From the NCBI GenBank assembly GCA_003864495.1, contig ML133395.1:1598075-1662074 (forward strand): a stretch of DNA of 64,000 bases. Direction: 5' to 3'. Positions within the stretch are counted from its first letter, which is position 1; every line of letters begins with the position of its first letter. A program made the translations under genes and the position numbers. Source of the DNA: Nemopilema nomurai (taxonomy: Eukaryota > Cnidaria > Scyphozoa > Rhizostomeae > Rhizostomatidae). This document shows positions 1 through 12,500 of this stretch, in pieces. The notes beneath the pieces were generated by a model. The model was not told where the DNA came from and did no database searches. It was given only the letters and a program-made list of their open reading frames with translations.

Positions 1-282
1 ACTTAACTCAGATAGTTCAAGAGCAAATTTAGCCTACTTCATTTACAAGGTATAAAGATATAAACCACAACACTAAGCTAAAAAGAAGCAGAGAAAACCT
101 AAAGTTTCATATATTCATTTTGTTGCACAAAAGTAAACAGCTGAAAATGAGCTTCACTAGCAGTGATACACTACGTGAATGCGTTGACAATCTGAAACAA
201 TCGGGATCATCACACGAGGAACAGAGATAAGAAAACGATGGTGAAATCCCTCACCGCCAGGCTGCATGGAATATGCTCTTAC

Positions 283-750
283 ATCTCGCATATCAGGGCG
301 GATTGAAAACATCCTTTGGCAAGGCTGAAACGACCGATTGACTTGAAACAGGTCCGCCTTGCTAGGGCTTGAAAACGGGACATACTTTTGCTTCCATTCG
401 CCGTAGTTTTTCAAGCAGCATGGACCTTCGGGTGCTGGAAACACAGAGTGGTACGTTGGAAAGACTGGCTGTTCACTGTAGCATAAAGGCTTCAGGAAAG
501 TCGAGCCTGTGGTAGAATCTCTGAAGATTGCCTTTGGGTGGATTCTAGAATCGTCGTCCCTGCAGCACCTCCTGTCTGGATTGTGCCTGGGATAAGACTT
601 GGCTCTGCATACGTCCAAAGGGGTCGCATCCCTACAGCTGCAGTCCTCCTTGCTGGATTGGTGCTTTTTCTCTTCCACGCCATCGTCTTTGCTCCCAATC
701 AAAGACCGAATGTCAAAAGCTTGTCTCTTTTCAACCTGCATTGACAGCAA
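283..750 (-). CDS. Probable first coding exon of a transcription-factor-like gene (partial)
   Basis: The reading frame opens with two nearby methionines (M-L-S-M) and soon carries KRQAFDIRSLIGSKDDG, which fits the eh1-like F-x-I-x-x-L-I-G motif found at the N-terminus of T-box (Tbx15/18/22-type) and some homeobox repressors, where it binds Groucho. The frame stays open to 157, but a good splice donor (GAT|GTAAGAG) at 282-281 suggests the exon ends at 283 after ...RPDMRD in phase 0. The rest is basic and Cys/Pro-rich with no recognisable fold. No T-box or homeodomain is visible, and the remaining 282 bases to the left edge hold no clear second exon, so the DNA-binding domain would lie outside the window. 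The class is inferred from one short motif. It could instead be an unrelated protein or a chance open frame. Confidence 0.4.
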
Positions 751-3531
751 AGTCTGGAAACGCCACGAAATTGTACTTCCAAATGTCCAATAACTGGTTC
801 TTAAACGCTATAGCGTAGAATTATTGCTTGCCTAGAATTATTGCTAGCGTAGAATTACTTCGATTCACTCTCGTGTCCTGTTAGCCCGCTCCTGCCGTTC
901 AACAACGATCTCCGCCAACTCTTCTCACATCCACCTCCGTTTACCATAAATTATAGCCCGGAACAACCCAAATTATGGACATTAGATACGACATGGTGAA
1001 ATAAGTGGTCTGTTTACGACGTTTATTAGCTGTCCATCATTACATCGAGCCAACGTTGATTGGATTCTCACCGACTTTTTGGTCACAATTGTTCCCAATT
1101 GGGTATAATTACGCTGGGTAAATCTGATTTTGATATCAGAAGCACCGTTCATTAGTCATTTGATCATCAAAAACACTTTTGATAAATTTCGTGTGAAAAT
1201 ACCTTCCGCTGAACGAGCCGACTGCTCCTATTTTTATCGTACGGCTGCCAAACCACCCATATAGTTATTAGCGAATCACTCCTCCACAGAGCCCGTCAAA
1301 TAGGCGTGTGAAAGTATCCCAGTGCGACGACGATCGAAGACAAGGAAACGAATGCATGTTTGGTAGCCTAAAAAGTTAGATTAAGTGATTGAAACAAGGC
1401 CTTAAGGTGACTGAAATTGTACAATTGCTATTCAGTTCATGTAAAGGTCGATTAAAACAAGGCTTCAACAGAATTGTCAATTATAGTACTCCTTAATTCT
1501 CACTTGCCGGAATATTGCGAACGCGTTTTCTAAAAAGCTAATTCAATAGTAACTCTTACTTCAACCCCTGAAAAATCTGTAGAATTTGGAATGCTTTAGA
1601 AACGGAAATGTTGTAGCAGTACCTTAGTTGTTTAATGCCATCATTACACCAAAACCAATACGAAACTGCTCTCAACCGCAAGATTGAATATCACTTGCAA
1701 AAATTCATCATTGAAAATTCAGACGCTGTATTGGAAAAACATGGTTCGTACTAAAATAACCGTCGATCATCTTTTGCTAAAAAACGTTGGCGTTGATTGT
1801 CCAATTTCATTCATTCTTCGAAAGGGCCTATGACGAAAGGGCCTATGACGTAAAGGCCTCTGATGGATGGCGAGGAAATGTAATCGTCGAGGAAATGATC
1901 AGGATCAATGCCTGTTGTGATGATGATGATAATGACCAATATAATCAACAATTGATTATGAAGTATAATCATTAGCTGACGTTCCTTGGCAAGGAAATCA
2001 CTGTGATTGGCACAGTGATTCATTGATTTGATGATTTGAATGAACGTAGCTTTTCTTAGGGGAGGGGGGCGTGGTGGGTGTGTAAAACAAGACTATGGTT
2101 TTGGCTACGATACAGTCTATGCACAGTATCACAATAATGTGACATAACAAGCAACTTGAAATATCCTTGAATACTTCAAGCGATACTCGCAATCAATCTC
2201 AATAGGAGTGGCTGTCGAGACCCAGTGCTTCTGCCCTGAAACCAATCACTTCGAAGCGATGGACATGCCAGATTGCCAGCTTTCAAGTTTCCGCTACAGT
2301 CAACAGTAGGCCGCGCCCGGTAGACATAATCCCCTATTTCCTGAGTCGCCATTTGCGCCCGTGCAGACACGCCAACCAGAGTCTGCGTTTTTTCCTTCAG
2401 TAGGTGATAAAAGGTTGAAGATGCAAGTCGAGGCAAGAGTGGCCCACTAACCCGACCATCATGGAAGTCTTCAACTCGGTCTTCAAGATTTCATGCTGAA
2501 AACATGCACTGGTGGATTGACACACAATTAAGAAACCAGTGATCATCTGTAATCAAAATGGCTTCTGAATGAAAAAACCCAATATTGATCCACATCAAAT
2601 TCGAGGAAATTTGAGGTAGATTGCAGGTGTCGGCATCAATTTAATGTTCATAGAGTCTCTGATGTCCCCTTTGCGATCGAGACTTTGTCATGAGCACAGC
2701 TTCAGAAACGCTGCCTTAACTACCATCACATAAAATCACATTTATACATAGATAAAGAAGACTAAATTGCCATAGGCAGCAGGATTTCTTACAACGATTC
2801 GTAGAGAGTGCGGAAAATATCCGACCCGACGAGGCTCGAACTCACAACTTAAGACTAAACTGTGATTTGTTTCCGCACGTTTACCTGTCTTTTCCCGAAA
2901 AGCAAGAAAAAAGGTTCTTGATAAATCAGCAAAATGGGTACAAATGAAAGATAACAGCTTACGGAAATGCAGTTGTATCAGAATCTAAGGTTGAGTCACA
3001 TGTCAAAGCAACATTGCTGCTCATTGCTGCTTCTATTCAACAAGGGTTTTTTCACTGACGGCAATTAGAAAATCTTGAAATACATAACTCGCCCTCAGCA
3101 AGGCTAAATGCAGCTTCAACTCAACTCAATAGTTCAAATCCTAACATTGCTCCTTGAAGGGCATTTAGGTCTTTAAAATAAACACAATTCAGGGCATTTA
3201 GGCCAAGGCTACCGGCTTTGTGGAGCCTTTCCAGAACATGGGAAGCTTGCTTCCGCAAGAAGGTGCGATAAAACCAGATAGAACAACAATGTACTGCTCG
3301 TTTTGCTATAATAAAATTAGAAAAGCAGAGTAATGTATGAGCTTAAAGACTGATTGGCAGGGTGCAATTGGTGAATGTCCTTTTAAACGTGAAAATCATG
3401 TAATGATACTCTCTTGAAATTCCCAAAGCATCTTGACAGAAGGCAGTTCGAATGACAGACAATCCGCCGTGCATGTGGAGAGATGGAATAATGAGATGCA
3501 GTTCACAGAATAATGTCTAAACAGTTGTGAA
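751..3531. other. Intergenic stretch left of the vault gene
   Basis: I see no supported gene here. It holds a short direct duplication (AAGGGCCTATGACG twice, about 1822-1850), a GC-richer patch at about 2205-2430 that keeps an 86-codon open frame on the minus strand without recognisable homology, and a tRNA-like B-box fragment near 2825-2860, listed separately. Confidence 0.6.
2800..2860 (-). repeat. Possible tRNA-derived SINE fragment (B box only)
   Basis: Read on the minus strand, this segment contains TGAGTTCGAGCCTCGTCGGG, which matches the RNA polymerase III B box (GWTCRANNC) in the context typical of tRNA-derived SINE heads. I could not find a matching A box or a foldable cloverleaf, so it is not called a tRNA gene. 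It may be a decayed SINE or a chance match. Confidence 0.3.
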
Positions 3532-6500
3532 TCAGGCCCTCATGAAAGCTCCATTGCCGCCCTGGTACAAATTGATTGGGGTCGATCCATCAGAAATCAA
3601 CGTATTCTTGATACCAAGCGACTTCAGCATTTCAATCTGAGGATGAAATGAACCTAATTATTCACAGTATCATTAAACAAACTTAATAACAAAGCATTTC
3701 TCCCCAGACATGCCTGCAAAAACTCGCTAAAAATACGATTTCAAATGGTGAATTTCCTGTCAACAAAATGAAAACATCTAATGCCTTATCTAAAACCATT
3801 GCTCACAGAGCCGGCAAAAAAGGGAACAAGAGTCCAATGTAGCTCTCGCTAATCATTAATATAATGTTTTCCATTTTGCTCATCTGACTGAATAAAGGAT
3901 GATAATAGTTGTTTATTTAGGAGGGGGATTACCTTTGCCCTCGGTCCGGCGAGAGCTATTGCATTCACTGTATCAGCGCCAATGGCACCAATCATTGCAC
4001 TAACTTTCTTCATCTGCAAAGAGAAACATTTTTAGTACAACACTCGATTATGAAGCATTGTTTTCATAGGATAATCTACGTGCAAGACATTCTACTCATG
4101 GTAAATTGCTTTAACGAGATAAAGTATCATGGTAAAGTGTATATAAAGACATTGTTCTAATCGAAACTACAAGAACAACTGCTGAAATAGGTTATCCGAT
4201 ACAAATAATTATTCTATTTAGATATTCGATAGTGACACGATTCTTCCCTAGCGATAGTTAAAGAGATGGTAAGCGAAGAGAAGCGACTCTTACCTCAATT
4301 GCTGAAAGGGCTTTGGCCTTCTCAATATCGAGAGCATTTATCTGCTTTTGATAACCAAGTTCTGCATCCCTGGCCTGCCAACAGTCAATACCATTTACTT
4401 AATCGTGGCAATTAAAAAGACGACGACAAATTGCCTTCCATCATTCAAGGTTATTTTAAAAAAAGAAATAGATCTAAAACATTCAATGAACATTGATGAA
4501 AAGTTGTACTTAAAAGGGTTACTTTGCTCGTATTCTACCATTGATTGTTGAAATCATATGTTATATGTTTAAATAATTATCCTGATACTACTTTCTCCTG
4601 ATGACGACAGTGGAGATGAATGCCCCAGTGACATTGCTTTTCCCCTCCCCCACTGTCCCCCACTTTCCGCTCCACAATAACAATAGAGAAAACATCTTAA
4701 ATTTCGCACCAAAGTAATTGACTTGAGGCTGGATCCTTCCTCGATTTCTTGCGCTTCGGCTCTCAGTGTAGCCCCTGGCAGTGAAAAATTTATTTACAAA
4801 CACTTGCAATTGATTTACAATTTGCAAAGAGTCGCTCTTCAGACATGTGAAATTTACAGCTAACTCTGACAATTCAGTTTTGAAACTGATACCCCCTGAT
4901 AAATAACAAGCCTATTTGAATATATGAAATTAGAGACAAACCCTACAGGGGGTTGTGCGTGTAACAGGCACAGATTGCTCAATAATTATAGTTGATTAAA
5001 AGCACCGACTGCTTGATAGAAAATGCTTATTGAGTTGGATATCTGATATATGTAACCCATACTAATATGTAAATAGGATGTGGGTTAACAGCAAAGCAAG
5101 GGACGTGTCTCATGATCACAGGGGAACATAAATGTTGCAAGGCGTATGAAGGCAGATTGGTCTGGCCACAGGGATCCCAACCCCATAGCATGCTTACCGT
5201 TTGTGCGGTCTCTTGAAAAGAAATGCACAAGTGCGAGGAAACAAAATAGCAAGTACCTTCGATTTCACTCTGGCCCTCGATGAGAAGGCGCTCGGATCTG
5301 GCCTAAATGTGAGCGGAGGCTAATTAAACTTCGATAATAAAAGCGAAACCAGCTATTCAAGATCGAAAACCAATCTGACTTTAAATAAACAGTTCCACGT
5401 TTACTGTAGCGGTTAAAAGACGTCTGACTTTTCTTGATTGCATGTATGACGGAGTTTGTTTGAATAAACATTATTTATGGTACTGGCTACGCGTGGAATT
5501 GCCATTTACTTGGCATTTCTGGCTCAAAGTATACACTTTTCTAATTGTAAACTTGATTGGTTCTGAGTAAGTGATTTGCCTCTTCGTACCTCTGCTTCGG
5601 CCTTTGCTTGCCCAGAAGACTCGACTGCAGCCGTGATGGCCCGTAGTTTGAACAAATGCATTCGCGCCTTCTCAGCAGCCTAGTAAAGCATAGAAGTTTA
5701 CAAGATCACTACAAATTCAAAACACTCTGTGGCCTAAATTGCGCGCCTGGTTAATTTGACGCCCAGTAATGGTCAAACAGTCTGTGGTACAGCTGACAAA
5801 TTCAAGGGACAAAGGGCAATTTGATGCTGCTTAACCGCACATTACCAGCGCTGCTGTAGACAGCAAAGCAAAAATTGTTATTCCTTCTTTAGAAATAACT
5901 TGAGCTCGTAGCTAATCGCATCTTCAATTATGTCATCCACCGTCCTGGCAATTGGAGTTCAAGCACAATCAGGTAAGCAAAACAACTGCAGCCACCTCTT
6001 CTTTCCTTCACCGCGAAAGTCGCATGATTTTACGCCATCTTCCTCGTTTCTTAACATTTCTCTACCTACCTTGGTAAGGGCCTGCATCGACCTTTTCCAC
6101 AACATTGACAAAAATAATAAACAACGAAGTGTAGCCAGTTTCGGCAGAAAGCAGAGAAACAAATCATTCGATAGCCGGAGCCATACCTGCTCGTTCTCCA
6201 AGTTACTCCTTTCTAAAGAACCTCTTGCTGCCTGGTCTGTTCTGGCTGCCTCTTGTGCAGCTGACCTCTCAATGGAACTGGAGAAGAGGTCACGAGTTCA
6301 AAGTCTTATCAAATAAAACTAAATCAGACTGAAGAGATAGAGGCAGGTAGTGTGTCGATTTAATTCCACTATAGCGCACACAAGTGAACTGGCGAGGACA
6401 TGAAAACTAGTGTTCGATAAATTACTGTCTTCAGAGGATTTGGCTTTCATATATATTTTATTAGCTATAAAAATGATAATTTTTCTCTGATTAGTATTAT

Positions 6501-9500
6501 ATATACGATTGTAACATAAACTTCATTTATATGTGATATGTATCTTCAAAAAAAGAAGGTCAACTCTCAAAAATGGCAGGCAAATCATAAAGAATCAAGA
6601 AATTCTCCAGGAGCAATGGTATTTTTCTACTTTCCCTATACCTTCTTAGATACGTGTATATTGTTCTTCTATCTCTGACCGTGGGATGAACGCCCAGTTG
6701 AACCCCGCCTGCATTATTTGCAGACGATGGGTCAGCAAACATTCCATCTACTTGAGTTGAAGCAACATGTACATGCAGTAGAAGCAACAAGTCGGTGGCC
6801 ATGCATACTTAAAAAGAGACACATACTTGGAGAGGTAAGGACACCTACTTGGTGGAAATCTCAATAGCGAGCTGCACTGATTTCAGCAAGCTGTCCCTCA
6901 TGTGCCTGTCCACTGGCTCGATGCTCTGAATGTCGACGTTGGTTATGATCTAGGGGAAAGTCGAGAATCAGAACGCCAAGCATTCTTGAAAAACCCGTTG
7001 AAAAAAGGAATCGTCTCGATACTTTGTAACGCAGTGTATTAATGATGTCCGAAAACATATTTCACATTCCTTCGAAATATATCCCAAAGTAACTCTCAAA
7101 CAAGTAGTAAAAGGGTCTTTGAAAAAGTAGTAGGCATGGCAATCCAATCTCCTTTTATAACTTAATCCCCCACCTAACCCCTTGCCATGACCTAATTAGT
7201 TTATAATTATGTAACCTATCTTTAGCACATTCCAAACAGAAATTGTAACGTCCTTTGTATTTTCTTATATTTGCAACCTGAGAACTGGAAATGGGACAGA
7301 TGGGACAACTGGAAAGCCGAAACAATCATCATCAATCATTATAGCTATCATCAATCATCATTACACGAATCATTAATCATCGATCGTCAGTGTAATTAGA
7401 ATAATTGTCACTGCCATACCATGTTGTTTTCCCTGAACATCAGAGCTGGACGAATATTGTCATCTTCGTCGACACCAAAAATGGACTCCTTCACGATTCT
7501 CGCCGAATAACGATGAAATTCGTCAAACGGAGTGCGGGCGACTCTCCCTCTGATGCGACTTGCTAACGAGAAAATACGAAAACTAGTCATGTCTAACGAA
7601 ACACGAGGAAGCTTTCGGCCATTAACTAAGGATCTAGAATAAAACTATAAAATACTTTGATATTTTTTTTAGTCAATATTAACAACTATCGGTGTATCGT
7701 AGCAAGCTATTGTCACATTGCACTTGTTTCTAATCACCTGATCACATTGAATCACTTTCTAATCACAAGGTTTAGGCCCCTATACGTTCCTATAGATGTT
7801 GCGATGACGATCTGTGAATGATAATCAAAGGTGCATCCTACCGTTGCTGTTGCAGACAAATCCAATGTAATCAGGAACGGCGAAGATGCGTGCTTCGGAT
7901 TCTTTGTCGCCCTTTTCGTACTGAAAAAGAGGCTCTTTCAATATGTCGTAACTGAGATTATAGGTTGAATTGTGATTCGATTTAATGCTCCCCCACGCAA
8001 TGTGTCAATGAAGAATGGGCGTGCAAAGTAAAGAAATAAAAACAAATTATTTCGCAACTCAAACCTCGAACTTGTTGTTGACTGCATACTGAATGCGGAG
8101 CCTGGCGTGATCAAGTGTTTCGACCTAAGGCCAAAGAATCAGGGTAAGAAAGCATAAACGAGGCTGATCATATTGCACTTGCGTGGAAAGGCCGAAGCAG
8201 TGACAACATGGTCTCATATTCAGGTGTGTTTACCTTTAACTGAAGCTACTATGACATTGTAAAGTCCCATCAATGACATAAGGCCCAAATCACAAGTACG
8301 TCATCTGCACCAAAACGTCAGGTACCGTATGGTACCGAAGCTAAATATAGCTAGTTGTAGAAAGGCGACAGCAAATAGAAAAGGTGTTCAATGTTTGTTT
8401 AGAACGCCCTCACGTGACTTACCTCGATGATATCAGTAATGAAGTCTGGGCCAAGCATTACAGCCAGGGTCTTGAGTGCGTTGTTTACCTTGGGCTTGCC
8501 AGCTACAACGAACACGGGTCACGTGTCACTTACGCATCAACCTGTCACTTGTCACTAAAAATGGCTCTCGCAAATTTTTAACTCATTTTTCAGTGAAAGT
8601 ATAATTTCAGAGGGGTATCTAGAGAACGTCTAGATCGTCGAGAAATTGCAAGATCGTCTTTAAGGCTGCATTGCTACTTTAGATATGATAATATCTATGA
8701 AGGTAACATTGGTTTCTGAAATGGGCCTACGTGTATTCTCCCATTTAAAGGGCTGCATTTAACAACTTGTAGCAAACTCACCGCTCAAACTCAAGACATT
8801 GAAGTTCTCGTGCGGCCCAAGTGCCACCTTAAAAAAAGCAAGCAATTATTTGTCTCTTGCATCTATTTTTTTGAATACGTAAAAATGTAAAACATATGGA
8901 AAACATTTAGCAGTCCAGTTGAGTCCCTTTAGTTTCAAAATACATATCATATCCACTTAATACAACGTTGCAATAACTTTCTTAATATCAAACAAAAGCA
9001 AACTTTACCATACGAACAAAAAACAATTCAAAAGTACAACTGAAAAATGGATAAGGATCTGCACGTGAGAAGAGAAAGAAATCCAGTGGATGGAAATGAA
9101 AATGAAAGAAATAAGGGGCCTAAAATCAGCTGGAAATGGAAGCAAGCGTTAAACGAAGCACCGCTGCAAAATAGCATCAAACTTGCTGAGCAAGACTGGG
9201 TCGAATATTGAGCAGGAATGGTAGAGAACATACCAAATCTGGACCGAATACAACACGTGCAGTTTTCTTCTTGTGGTTGTAAACCTAAAAGAAAGTGAGA
9301 GAGAATAAATAAGAAACCAGAAGATAAATATAACAAATGTTACAAAAAGTATTAAGAGAAATAAAGATCAGTGAGTCAACGATTCCTTTTGCATTGCCTT
9401 GTCATTTTTCAATAATTGTGCAGTACATTGACATTGGCTATTTATCAAACAGACGTTTTTCTAGTTACAAAATGCTTAAAATCTTACACAGAAGAGGCAT

Positions 9501-12500
9501 TTCTTATTCCAGCAATACACGGCTGCGGCCATTGCATAGAGCACTATTGAACACCAAATAAGCCACGTCAATACCTCTTGGTAGTTCTTCTAATGGAGCA
9601 ACATTTAATTTGGATTTGAACAATGGGGATCTGAAAATGGGGGCCATTCTTACCTGCACTGCTGAATTGGGTGGACATCTGTATTTAACGACGTGAGTTC
9701 TATTCCTCTGCGGGCAAAAAAGAGAGCATAACTTTTTGAAAAGTAGCCTGACATGAAACATAACGAAAATTTCGAGCGTCTGGAAAACACGTAACACTGG
9801 GTGAAACATAATTAGAAAGATGAGCGGCGCACCTTCCCATTTGCAACATCTGGGTCGATCGAAGATTCGAAATAGGCCAACTTTCTTATATCTCCTTCGC
9901 CATGACAACCTCCATTCCTGTAGTTAAAATATAAATAAAGCAAATAAATATAAAGCAGATGCTTGCTAAAGTTATGATTTGATCGAAATTTTGGTTGTTA
10001 AAGATTGAATATGAGTCAGAATCACCCGCGAAAAAGGTGTGCGAATCAGTCAGGCGCTAACAAATAAACATTGGCAATCGATGATGTTAGTGCTGTCATG
10101 AGGGGTAGGTCAAGAGGCTAGATGGACGCGGTGGTACACCTGCCAGGCTTTGAGAAACGATTACCGAAGAGTGTCTATTTATCGCTTATTGAAAATCAAA
10201 ATATCTCATGAATGTCGAATGCAAAAAGGAGACGATGAAAATGCACTGCGAATATGCTGGCTTAAGTCTATTGTCACGTGACTACAGCACGTGACTTCGT
10301 CTAGGGTACCAACTGGAATAAAGAACGCACCGGAGCATCTTCTCCACAATATCTGGCAACTCCTTCTTCCAAAGGCATTCGTTTTCTGTCAGCAAATAGG
10401 ACTGGGGGCCCATTTCTGTTCTTATCTAGAAATTTGTAATATTTCTTGTAATAAATCACGATTAAGTGACACAATCGAGGCTATTCCTGGTATATGGAGT
10501 TCCTGGTTCGAGGCTGTATGCATCAGAAACGAATGCATAAACAATGTCTTCTTGAATTCACTAATACAAAAACTTACATAAGAGGTTTGCAAAACAAAAA
10601 AATAGAAATATCCCAATTCGAAAGTGAGAATTAGACTAAATATCTCGTTGCTCCATTTTTTTGCAAGAAATAATATTTCCATGGCACTCAAAATGTAAAA
10701 AATCACGATTGGCATTTGATAATCTAACTGGAGAGACACTTTAAACGTTGGCAAAATCAACAGAAAAAGAACGGGTCCAAGATATTCCCGATGTCGGCAT
10801 ATTTTAAAACGTGAAACGTGTAGAAACCTGGCCAGATTTGGTATCCTGAACATAAATTCCCTCGTTTTTGTCCAAAGGAATAGCTCTCCTGCAAAAAGAG
10901 ATCAGAAATCAGAAATTATCCATACCAAAGAATATAAAAATACATCGAGGGAATAAATGGCATTTTTCCTTCTGCTAAAAATAGACAGCGTACCTTTTCT
11001 CCTTCACAACGATCTCAACACGGGGCACATACTCAACGGGACCCCTGATGAGCCATTCATCGCCAGGTTTTCTGGTTGGAGCTGCAAAACAGCAGATTTT
11101 AAATTCTCGAGATTTGTCAATAAAAATTGCTATTGAGGCAAATAAACTTCGTCAGATGAATCATAAAACAACGGTGAAAATAGTTCTTATAATCTTCAAA
11201 AAAAATAAATCTTCAAAAGATACTAAAAAATATAAATGATATCTTAATTCCAAAATAAACCTGAGTCATTTTCTCAATTAACATTTTTGTAAAAGTCTAC
11301 TTTGTAAAAACAGAATTGTGTAAAAGGACTACAAGATTATTCTTCCGCTTCTTCCTTAAAAATAAATTACATATATTGTATATACATTACTATACAACAC
11401 AATTCATTTGCTTGCCGTTAAAAGATGTTAAATAGAGATTGAAGTCCATACATTTATGAAAACAGGTCCTACTTTCAATTACAAAGAGGAGTTACAAACA
11501 AAATGCTTAAAAATCCCCGGGGCGTTCAATGGTAACTCTTTGTCAAACAATAGTCAAATGGTTCAAGAGCAAGGATGTTTAATGTTACAGTAGAAAGGCG
11601 TTTCGGCAATGACCATGTTTTCTTTTGTTCAGAAGAGAACTACTGTTTAGAAAAAAATGTTCAGAAGCTATTTCACCAGTACGATTAAGCTTTAGAATAA
11701 TGCGAGCTCCCATTTTGGGGATGCCCCCGGTACCATCTAGTCCGTGTAGTCATTGTTTAAAAGCCGAGCGGCTCATTAGGGAAGTACGCTTGCTTCGATT
11801 CATCAAAACTCCAGAAAAATAGAATATGTGCAAATTCACAAAATGCGCCTTCGCAGAAACACAAGTCTAGTCTGCAACACAAGTGCAAGATTTGTTTGCT
11901 GCCAAGAACAATTATTGATTAACGACGATCAAATAAAGGCGGTCTGAAAAGCAGTAATAAAACTCTCAACATGCTCAAAGCACAAGGCAGAACGAACCAT
12001 TAGGAGTTGTATCATCTACGAAACCCTCCATTGCACAGATGATCAGAGCCTCGTCTTCGGCCAGCAAGTAGGTTTTTTCGACTCCGGACTCGATTATTTC
12101 GCCTTGAATATAAAGAGCAGTTTCTTAGTCGTGTAATTGGAACCAAACAACACAAACAAAGCACACACAAAAATATTCATTAAATCTAAAAGGCTGGAAA
12201 ATTTTCTTGGACTAGAAAGGTCGAAAATGCATTCTGGTACTCTGGAAACAAAATCCATCTTCTATGAATCGCCAAAAGCCTATTATTGTTGTCAAACCAA
12301 TGAATCGATCAAAAAACGAGTCAAATGTAAACATAGGGCAATATTTCTAAGTATAAAAAGTAGTTTTATTCATCTTTTTCTTTGCTGTCCGGTCGTACTT
12401 CTGTCAGCTTAACATTTTAGACATATTAACTTTACATTGCTGGCCAAAAACCTTATCAAATTAATGAAACTGTATCTTTCAATCTAGGTTATTAGGGTGC

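Noticed and set aside
2800..2860. Functional tRNA gene
   Set aside because: Only the T-arm/B-box part is recognisable. No acceptor, D or anticodon arms fold around it.
5930..6316. 128-codon plus-strand frame
   Set aside because: It runs antisense over vault exon 6187-6277 and its intron. The minus strand carries the conserved protein.
10422..10853. 143-codon minus-strand frame
   Set aside because: It lies mostly in a vault intron and has no recognisable similarity; only its two ends touch vault exons, and not in their frame.
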